Made by a program: the position numbers and the translations under genes. A stretch of DNA of 5,867 nucleotides, from contig JAAURU010000243.1 of the NCBI GenBank assembly GCA_012032075.1, positions 1 to 5,867 on the forward strand, in the 5' to 3' direction. Shown here piece after piece: positions 1-5,867 of the stretch. This DNA comes from Flavobacterium sp. (GTDB lineage: Bacteria; Bacteroidota; Bacteroidia; Flavobacteriales; Flavobacteriaceae). The notes below the pieces were generated by a model. The model had not been told where the DNA came from, made no database searches, and saw only the letters and a list, made by a program, of their open reading frames with translations. The number at the start of each line of letters is the position of its first letter. Position 1 is the stretch's first letter.

Positions 1-201
1 GAACGAGATGCAAGAGCTGCTGGATTAAAAGTAGTTTATCGTTCAGGTATTTTTTTCAAAGCGTTAGCAAATTTTCAATGGGATAGATTAATGCAAACCG
101 ATATTATTTCAAAAGAATATTTAGAAGGTTGCTATCAACTGGGACAACAATATCCAGATTTATGTTCAAGTATATTTTTAATGTGCGAAAAAGGAGAATA
201 A
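1..201 (+). CDS. Probable class I SAM-dependent methyltransferase, C-terminal fragment
   Basis: The window opens inside this gene. Frame 1 is open from base 1 to a TAA at 199-201 and gives the last 66 residues. The visible part has GLKVVYRSGIFFKALANFQ, then a helix around DIISKEYLEGCYQLGQQYPDLCSSIFLMCEKGE. That pattern (a strand ending in F-K-x-L-x-N-x-Q, a helix, then Y-P-x-L-C-x-S-I-[FY] and a terminal strand) resembles the C-terminus of class I methyltransferases found in O-antigen and capsule clusters. The SAM-binding glycine-rich motif would lie upstream and is not visible, so the assignment rests on resemblance of the tail. Its last codons overlap the ribosome binding site of the next gene, which starts 4 bases later, so the two are probably cotranscribed. 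The substrate is unknown; a sugar or sugar-linked precursor is plausible from context. Confidence 0.6.
   Translation, partial: ERDARAAGLKVVYRSGIFFKALANFQWDRLMQTDIISKEYLEGCYQLGQQYPDLCSSIFLMCEKGE
192..196 (+). promoter_or_regulatory. Shine-Dalgarno-like site for the first GT2 gene
   Basis: AGGAG lies 9 bases before the ATG at 206 and inside the last codons of the upstream gene. It supports the ATG at 206 as the start. It is the only clear purine-rich ribosome binding site in the window; the other starts at 1103, 2053, 3195, 4343 and 5229 have none, which is usual in Bacteroidota. Confidence 0.6.
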
Positions 202-205
202 AATA

Positions 206-1087
206 ATGAGCCAAGTCTTAACAGTTTGTTTAATTACTTATAATCATGAAAAATACATTGCACAAGCTATTGAAAGTATCTTGATGCAAAAAACCACTTT
301 TGATTGGGAATTAGTAATTGCAGATGATTGTTCAAAAGATGCTACTAGAGATATTATTTTAAAATATAAAGAGCAAAATCCAAATAAAATAAAGCTTATT
401 TTCCAAGAAAAAAATGTTGGTCCAGCTCAAAATTTTATTGATTTAATTACATCACCACGCTCAAAGTATATTGCTTATTTAGAAGGAGACGATTATTGGA
501 CTGATGAGTTTAAATTACAAAAACAAGTTGATGTTATTATAAAAAACAAAGATTGTGTGATTGTTTATCATAACTCTAAACTGATAGATAGTGACAATAA
601 AACTTTATTAGAATCTTATTTGACTGAATTTTATAAAAAAAATTATACAGAACTTGAATTAATGCAAGGAGCACATATTATTTCTGGTACCATTTTGTTT
701 AAGAATGTTTTAACTATTTTTCCAGATGAATACATAAATGCTTTTAATGGGGATACATTCTTTATTTCATTACTTGGTAATTTTGGTAATGGTATTTATC
801 TCGATGAATCAATGTCAAATTATAGAAAGCATGAAAATGGAGTTTGGAATCAGTATAATGAAATTAAAAAATATGAAAATAGTTTAGAAAGTTATAAACT
901 AATGAGAAATTATTATTCAAGATTAGAAAATAAAAATTTAGTTCAATATTTCGAAAATCAGATAAAATTATTTAATTTTTTTATAAAGAAATCTAAATGT
1001 AAGAAATCTAATGATTATTCGTGTTTACTCTTCAAGCTAAAAGAAAATCTAAAAAGTTTTAAAAAAAGCAATAAAAAAGTATATTAA
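206..1087 (+). CDS. Family 2 glycosyltransferase (GT-A fold), intact
   Basis: This 293-residue protein is predicted to transfer a sugar from a nucleotide-sugar donor to a growing surface glycan at the cytoplasmic face of the inner membrane. The N-terminus has the GT2 opening VCLITYNHEKYIAQAIESIL (about residues 7-26). The nucleotide-binding acidic pair follows in VIADDCSKDATRD (37-49). The metal-binding DxD-type motif is YLEGDDYWTD (91-100). A later SNYRKHENGVW segment is typical of the GT2 subgroup common in O-antigen clusters. The C-terminal roughly 60 residues are rich in lysine and asparagine and show no recognised domain. There is no signal peptide or membrane segment. The start is supported by the AGGAG at 192-196. 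It is the only complete glycosyltransferase gene here without a frame break. Donor sugar and acceptor cannot be told from sequence. Confidence 0.9.
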   Translation: MSQVLTVCLITYNHEKYIAQAIESILMQKTTFDWELVIADDCSKDATRDIILKYKEQNPNKIKLIFQEKNVGPAQNFIDLITSPRSKYIAYLEGDDYWTDEFKLQKQVDVIIKNKDCVIVYHNSKLIDSDNKTLLESYLTEFYKKNYTELELMQGAHIISGTILFKNVLTIFPDEYINAFNGDTFFISLLGNFGNGIYLDESMSNYRKHENGVWNQYNEIKKYENSLESYKLMRNYYSRLENKNLVQYFENQIKLFNFFIKKSKCKKSNDYSCLLFKLKENLKSFKKSNKKVY

Positions 1088-1102
1088 AGAATATTTTCTT
1101 AA

Positions 1103-2049
1103 ATGATATCAATCATAATTCCTGTATTTAATAGACAACATTTGATAATTGAAACTTTAGTTTCCATTCAAAATCAAACGTTTCAAAATTGGGAATGTAT
1201 TATTGTAGATGATGGAAGTACAGATAATACTGTAGAAATTATTTCAGAACAAATTATTGGTGATGAGCGTTTTCATTTATTCAAAAGACCAACACATTTA
1301 AAGAAAGGACCTAGTTCCTGTAGAAATTATGCTTTTTCAAAAGCTAAAGGTCAATTTATTCAGTTTTTTGATAGTGATGATATTATGCATCCTGAACATT
1401 TACAAAAAAAATAAACATAATTGAAGATTACGATTTTGTTGTTTGTAAAATTCAAGAGTTTAATAAAACGTTTTCGCCTGAAAATTTAAACCCTAAGTTT
1501 CCCAATATTACTAAAGTTGATACTATATTTAAAGCATTTGTAACAGGAGAATTTTATATGTTAATGATGGTTGCTCCTTTATGGAAAAAGCAGGTTTTAG
1601 ATGAGTTTATGCCTATTAGAGAAGATTTGCATATTTTAGAAGATCATGAGTTATATGCACGTATTTTAAGTAAACATACTAATTACAACTTTATAAATGA
1701 AGAATTAATTTACTATAGAGTGGGTGGTGTTTCATTATTAAATCAATTCTACAAAGATGTTACTTTTGGGTTGGACTCATTTTTAGAAGCAAAAAAAACA
1801 GTATTACAATTATCAAATTCTCCAAAAATAAAATTAGCCATATTAAAAGAAACCTTGAGTTTGTTTAGAATGGCATTAGCACAGAAAAAACATAAAGTAG
1901 CTTATAAATGTTTGTTATTTTGCAAGCGTCAAAAATTATTTTATTCACTTACATTGAAACTTAAAATGATTCGAATATACATTTTATATACTTTTGTTTT
2001 ACTCACTAAAAAGGGTGATACTTTTTTTAAAAAATGGTTTAAGGTTTAA
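1103..2049 (+). pseudogene. Family 2 glycosyltransferase, one frameshift (likely assembly error)
   Basis: The gene begins at ATG 1103 in frame 2 with a classic GT2 start, ISIIIPVFNRQHLIIETL, then IIVDDGSTDNT (33-43) and the metal-binding FFDSDD (88-93). The frame stops at a TAA at 1412-1414, directly after a run of eight A (1404-1411). The family sequence resumes in frame 1 as INIIEDYDFVVCKIQEF and runs to the TAA at 2047-2049. It includes an ED-H element (ILEDHELYARIL, E180 and D181 after correction) that matches the catalytic-base region of GT2 enzymes. Adding one A gives a continuous 315-residue protein, a normal length for the family. The ATG at 1558 is internal, not a separate start. A basic, partly hydrophobic tail follows (about residue 285 onward). 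The next gene starts 3 bases after the stop. I infer a working gene with a sequence error; the sugar specificity is unknown. Confidence 0.85.
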
Positions 2050-2052
2050 AGA

Positions 2053-3192
2053 ATGAGAAAAAAAGTTTTAATAGTAGGACCTATATCTGATTTTGGAGGT
2101 AGGGAAATAGAAGCTAAATTAATAGCATCTGCTCTATTAGAGGAAAATGTTGTTACCATGCTTTCCACTATTAAAATGACTAAAAATCGGTAGCATTACA
2201 AAATAATCATTTTTTTACTTGGAATACAATTGATAAGATAAACTCAAAAAATCCAATACTATTTTTAATTAGTTTACTTTACAAATACTATTATGTTGTT
2301 AAAGAACCTATTTATACGCTTACCAAAAATAAATTAAACGCTCTTTTTTTTAACTTTGAAAAAAGATATTTAAAGATTCTTGAAAGAGTAATTAAACAAC
2401 ACGACTATATCATTTTTATAGGACAAGTAGATAGTAAATGGTTAAATGAAGTAATCATTTTGTCAAAAAAATAAAAAGAAAATTATACTTAGAACAACTG
2501 GTACTATTAAAAAAAATCCAGAAAATATCATTAACTTAAAAAATCTAGATGCGTTACTATCACATTCTAAAAATAATGCAAAAATTTTAAACGATTTAGC
2601 TTTTTCAAATGTAAAAATTATAGATCAAACAACTATATTTGAAAAAGAGCTTTTGGAAATACCAATTAAAAAACCATCGGAAGTGCTAGTTTATGGTTAT
2701 TTAGGTAGGTTTTCAAAAGAAAAAGGAATTCTAGAATTATTAGATTTTTTCTCTTCTATTAATTCAAAACTTTTTTTAGCAGGAAATGGTCCACTAGAAA
2801 ATGAAGTAGCAGATTTAATTAAGTCTAAACCAACAATAGTAAATTTAGGAGTTTTTCAAACATCTGAAATGGCAACTTTTTTTAATCAAATAGATGTTTT
2901 AATTATTCCTTCTTTTGAAGAAGCGGGTCCTTTAGTAGCCATTGAAGCAATGGCCGCAGGTAAAATTATTTTAGCTACAAAAGTTGGTGCTTTAGAAGAA
3001 CGCTTAGCAGAAACTCAGAATCAATTTTGGTTTGACATAAATAATAAAAAGTCCTTTGAAGAAAGCATTTCAAAAATTGAAACTTTAGATACAGAAACAT
3101 TTTATCAAATTCAAAAACAATTGAGAAAGCGCTATTTAGAAAACTACTCCAATGAAAAAATTAAGAATGATTATAAAAAATTGTTGCCATAA
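2053..3192 (+). pseudogene. Family 4 glycosyltransferase (GT-B fold), two frameshifts
   Basis: From ATG 2053 (frame 1) the protein opens with KKVLIVGPISDFGGREIEAKLIASAL, a GT4 N-terminal acceptor-domain start with its glycine loop. The frame fails near the A5 at 2182-2186 (stop TAG at 2191). It resumes in frame 3 as SVALQNNHFFTWNTID and fails again at the A7 at 2465-2471 (stop TAA at 2472). It then resumes in frame 1 as KKKIILRTTGTIKKNPENI and runs to the TAA at 3190-3192. The C-terminal donor domain is well preserved: YGYLGRFSKEKG (about 214-225), then FLAGNGPLENE, then PSFEEAGPLVAIEAMAAG, holding the E-x7-E pair (about E290 and E298). The corrected length is 379 or 380 residues, typical for GT4 enzymes. 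The TTG at 2653 is an internal codon. It would act as a retaining glycosyltransferase in the cytoplasm or at the membrane; donor and acceptor are unknown. Confidence 0.85.
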
Positions 3193-3194
3193 AA

Positions 3195-4339
3195 ATGAAA
3201 ATCCTTCTAGTAGCCATACCAAATCATCATTTTTTTCAATGGGTAAACCAATTGGAAAACAGCTGTTTTGAAGTAGCTTGGCTAGATAGTACAGATGGAA
3301 ATGGGTTTTCCAATAAAATAAAATGGGTTACCCAATACAACGGATGGAAACTAAAATATAACTATCCTTTTAGAACCCGAATAAAAAAACGATTCCCTAA
3401 ATTGTATCAATTCTTTCAGCGATTTAATGAAAGAAATTTAGGGAGTGTCTTTGAACAAAAACTAAAAGAATTTCAACCAAATATTGTGCATTGCTTTGAA
3501 ATGCAATTAGCAGGTTTTCCTATTCTCGATGTAATGGAAAAACATTCAAATATTCCTTTCATTTATTCTTCATGGGGAAGTGATTTGTTTTATTTTAAAG
3601 AAATGGGTATTACCAATAAACAAGTTAATCGTTTTTTAAACCGAACCAATTATGTAATTACCGATTGTAAAAGAGATTATTTTATTGCCAAAGAAAACGG
3701 ATTTCATCATATTTTTTAGGAGTTTTTCCAGGTAATGGTGGAATATCAATTCTAACAGAAGCAATAGCTTCAACAGAAAACAGAACTATAATTCTTATAA
3801 AAGGTTATGACGATGGTGTTGGTAAAGCTTCAATCGTTTTGGAAGCAATAGAAAACGTACCTAAAAATTATCTGGATAGCTATAAAATTGTCATTTACAG
3901 TGCTGATGATACTATTATAAATCAAATTCAACAATCCAATTTACTATCGAGTTTAGAAATTACAATTCACCCAAGAACACAATTTTTTCCCAATGCTGAA
4001 CTTTTAAAAATAATGGGAAAAAGTTGTTTGCACATAGCCAATAGTATTTCAGACGGAATGCCAAATGCACTTTTAGAAGCTATGGGAATGGGTGCTTTTC
4101 CCATTCAATCTAATCCAGGAAAAGTTACTGAAGAAGTAATTGCGCATCAAAAAAATGGTTTTTTAATTGAAAATCCTTTGGATGTAAAACATATTTCAAA
4201 TTTAATTAAAGAAGCTTTAGATAATCAAAAACTAAGAGAGCAAGCACAAGAATACAATACAGAATTTATCGCTCAAAATTATAATCGTTTATCTTTACAG
4301 CCTAAGATAGTACAACTTTATAAAGACATTCTTTCTTAA
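3195..4339 (+). pseudogene. Family 4 glycosyltransferase (GT-B fold), one frameshift
   Basis: The gene starts at ATG 3195, two bases after the previous stop. The N-terminal domain, MKILLVAIPNHHFFQWVNQL onward, includes PNIVHCFEMQLAGFPIL (95-111) and YSSWGSDLFYF (124-134), common in GT4 enzymes of polysaccharide loci. Frame 3 ends in a TAG at 3717-3719, right after six T (3712-3717). One added T gives IFLGVFPGNGGISILTEAI in frame 2, where the GNGG loop (180-183) begins the donor domain. The rest is open to the TAA at 4337-4339. The E-x7-E motif is present as DGMPNALLEAMGMG, with Asp at the first position (D287, E295 after correction). The restored length is 381 residues, normal for the family. 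The TTG at 3839 is internal. I expect a functional retaining glycosyltransferase if the break is an assembly error; substrate unknown. Confidence 0.85.
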
Positions 4340-4342
4340 TTT

Positions 4343-5219
4343 ATGGAGATTTCCTTTTTAATTGTTACCAAAACAGACCAGAAGCGTTGACTTTAACTTT
4401 AATAAGTTAGAAAAATAGTCGATTTGTCTATTCATGAAGTCTTAGTTTTTATTGATGGTTGTGGAGAAACTGAAAAAATAATTCCAAATTTCAATTGGGT
4501 AAAATGGGAAGTCAGTGAAAAAAGTAGTAGTGCTTCTCCAGCTCGAAATGCATTATATAAAAAAGCTTCGGGAACCATTTTTATTGGTTTAGATGACGAT
4601 GCACATCCTATTTCAGCTAACTTTATTGTTTCGGTCGAAAATCAATTCAAATTAGATGCTATCATTGGTGTTTTAGCTTTTCAAGAAGTAAAGGGAATTT
4701 TTAATTCTAATGAAGAAGCTTTAAAGGAGGCAAAACAAACCCATTCTTTTTTTACAAATGAATTTATAGGTTGTGGTTTTGCCATTTTAAAAAAACGTGT
4801 ATGATGAAACAAATGGCTTTCCGCTTTGGATGGATATTTATGGAGAAGAGTCGGCTTTGTCTTTAGAAATTTTAAATTTGAATTATACCATTAAGTTTGT
4901 GCCTGAAATTGTAGTAAATCATAGAGTGGATAGAGCAAAACGAATAGAGCAAAAACGTAATTATTTTAGATTCGAAAAGCAGTTGCAAAATAGTATTCGC
5001 TATTATTTGGTTTATTTTCCAAATCCCATATTGAAAATAGCAAAATTGTTGTTTCATAATTTCAAAAAATATGCCTTGAAGGATATCAAATGTTTCCAAC
5101 TTTTTTGGAAAGTAATTTTTAATGCTATATTTAACTTTTTTAAGATAGTAAAGTATCGAAAACCAGTTTCAAAACAAGCCATTCAAAAGTTGTTTGAGCT
5201 TAAAGGATTACAATTTTAA
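4343..5219 (+). pseudogene. Family 2 glycosyltransferase, several frameshifts
   Basis: ATG 4343, three bases after the previous stop, encodes MEISFLIVTK, a GT2 opening. The frame is then lost and stops at TGA 4388. With single A additions in the A4 at 4370-4373, near 4401-4402 and in the A5 at 4411-4415, it reads TKNRPEALTLTLNKLEKIVDL and joins the frame 2 stretch SIHEVLVFIDGC. The metal-binding site is GLDDDAHP (DDD about residues 85-87). A second loss of frame occurs in the A7 at 4789-4795. Frame 3 then gives VYDETNGFPLWMDIYGEESALSLEIL, whose GEE (about 168-170) fits the GT2 catalytic-base region, and runs to the TAA at 5217-5219. The corrected length is about 292-293 residues. The C-terminal part is basic and aromatic-rich, which may favour membrane association (inference). 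The TTG at 4424 and GTG at 4797 are internal codons, not gene starts. Confidence 0.8.
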
Positions 5220-5228
5220 TATAATTTT

Positions 5229-5867
5229 ATGTTATTTAACTCAGTAGATTTTGCTTATTTTTTGCCAGTAGTATTTCTATTGTATTGGTTTGTAACTCAA
5301 AATAATTTAAAACTACAAAATGCGCTTTTAGTTGTTGTAAGCTATTTTTTTTACGGTTGGTGGGATTGGAGATTTCTTTTTTTAATAGCTTTTAGTTCTT
5401 TTTTAGATTATGGAATTGGAATCGCGTTATCAAAAACAGAAAAAGAAAACAAAAGAAAACAATTACTTTATCTCAGTGTAATAGTAAACCTAGGTTTTTT
5501 AGGATTTTTTAAATATTACAATTTTTTTATAGAAAATTTTAAAGCTGCATTTACCTTTTTCGGGCATGAAATGAATGCCTCTTCATTACAAATTATATTG
5601 CCAGTAGGAATTAGTTTTTATACTTTTCAAACACTAAGTTACACTATAGATGTGTATAGAAAACAGCTTGAACCAGCAAAAGATATTGTTTCTTTTTTAG
5701 CTTTTGTAAGTTTCTTTCCACAATTAGTAGCTGGACCTATTGAAAGAGCCACTAATTTATTACCCCAATTTTATACCAAAAGAAAATTTGAATACAATAA
5801 TGCAGTAAATGGATTGCGACAAATTTTATGGGGATTTTTTAAAAAATTAGTAATTGCCGATGGTTGT
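5229..5867 (+). CDS. MBOAT-family membrane O-acyltransferase (AlgI-like), N-terminal part
   Basis: The frame is open from ATG 5229 to the end of the window, giving 213 residues. AlgI-type proteins are usually around 450-500 residues, so a little under half is visible. The start MLFNSVDFAYFLPVVFLLYW is the standard opening of bacterial AlgI-like proteins. Hydrophobic segments lie at about 8-25, 31-46, 48-66, 80-100, 119-136 and 154-170. Two family hallmarks are present: LPVGISFYTFQTLSYTIDVYR (124-144) and SFFPQLVAGPIERATNLLPQF (161-181). The catalytic histidine region lies beyond the window. These proteins pass acyl groups, commonly acetyl, across the inner membrane for O-acylation of exported polysaccharides, usually with a partner SGNH-type transferase often encoded next door. 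It follows the last glycosyltransferase by 9 bases, so it probably belongs to the same operon and acylates the glycan built by those enzymes. Without the C-terminus the exact subfamily is not certain. Confidence 0.9.
   Translation, partial: MLFNSVDFAYFLPVVFLLYWFVTQNNLKLQNALLVVVSYFFYGWWDWRFLFLIAFSSFLDYGIGIALSKTEKENKRKQLLYLSVIVNLGFLGFFKYYNFFIENFKAAFTFFGHEMNASSLQIILPVGISFYTFQTLSYTIDVYRKQLEPAKDIVSFLAFVSFFPQLVAGPIERATNLLPQFYTKRKFEYNNAVNGLRQILWGFFKKLVIADGC

Noticed and set aside
1088..1102. Promoter or terminator between the first two GT2 genes
   Set aside because: The 15-base gap is too short and shows no hairpin or clear promoter motif. The other intergenic gaps are even shorter.
1558..2049. Separate 163-residue gene starting at ATG 1558
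   Set aside because: The same frame is open and family-like from about 1411, so this ATG is internal to the GT2 gene beginning at 1103.
2653..3192. Stand-alone 179-residue GT4 C-terminal protein from a TTG start
   Set aside because: The frame continues upstream to about 2467 with matching sequence, and the N-terminal domain is present in other frames. It is the second half of the gene starting at 2053.
3839..4339. Stand-alone 166-residue protein from a TTG start
   Set aside because: It lacks the GNGG loop encoded just upstream in the same frame (from about 3719). It is part of the gene starting at 3195.
1403..4795. Phase-variable contingency loci driven by poly-A/T tracts
   Set aside because: Eight breaks in four neighbouring genes, several in runs of only two to six bases, do not fit typical phase variation, which usually uses one long tract per gene. 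The idea is kept only as a minor alternative.
4424..4804. Stand-alone 126-residue protein from a TTG start, with a separate 140-residue protein from GTG 4797
   Set aside because: Together they form one GT2 split by a frame break at 4789-4795. The true N-terminus MEISFLIVTK lies at 4343.
4872..5099. 75-residue open frame on the minus strand
   Set aside because: It lies opposite the conserved GT2 coding sequence, has no recognisable domain and no start signal. It is a shadow frame.
1..5867. Novel defence system, mobile element, CRISPR array or RNA gene
   Set aside because: All coding stretches are accounted for by polysaccharide-type enzymes. No direct-repeat array, transposase, terminal inverted repeats or tRNA-like structure was seen by eye.

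Overview
The window is AT-rich, low-GC DNA with every gene on the + strand. It most likely comes from the Bacteroidota, probably a Flavobacteriia-type organism. The grounds are TTA/AAA/ATT-dominated codon use, gaps of only a few bases between genes, nearly no Shine-Dalgarno sequences, and protein wording typical of Flavobacterium-like surface-polysaccharide clusters. This assignment is an inference from style; there is no rRNA or other marker gene.

The layout is one co-directional run. It holds the 3' end of a probable SAM-dependent methyltransferase (1-201), an intact family 2 glycosyltransferase (206-1087), a second GT2 (1103-2049), a GT4 glycosyltransferase (2053-3192), a second GT4 (3195-4339), a third GT2 (4343-5219), and the 5' part of an MBOAT/AlgI-type membrane O-acyltransferase (5229 to the window end). 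Gaps between genes are 4, 15, 3, 2, 3 and 9 bases, which fits one operon. No promoter, terminator, RNA gene, mobile element or CRISPR array is visible, and no gene-free stretch exceeds 300 bases.

Together the genes read as part of a cell-surface glycan locus (O-antigen, capsule or exopolysaccharide). Five glycosyltransferases would add sugars in sequence at the cytoplasmic face, a methyltransferase may decorate the product or its precursor, and the MBOAT protein would support O-acylation of the exported glycan. The sugars and linkages cannot be read from sequence.

The striking feature is that the four middle glycosyltransferase genes are each broken by reading-frame shifts. There are eight breaks between about 1403 and 4795, all in or beside A or T runs, and in every case the family protein continues in another frame. 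Restored lengths are about 315, 379-380, 381 and 292-293 residues. All eight can be explained by loss of one or two A/T bases, so uncorrected homopolymer errors in the assembly are the simplest reading. Real decay, slippage-based phase variation or recoding are less likely alternatives. I see no evidence of a previously undescribed system.
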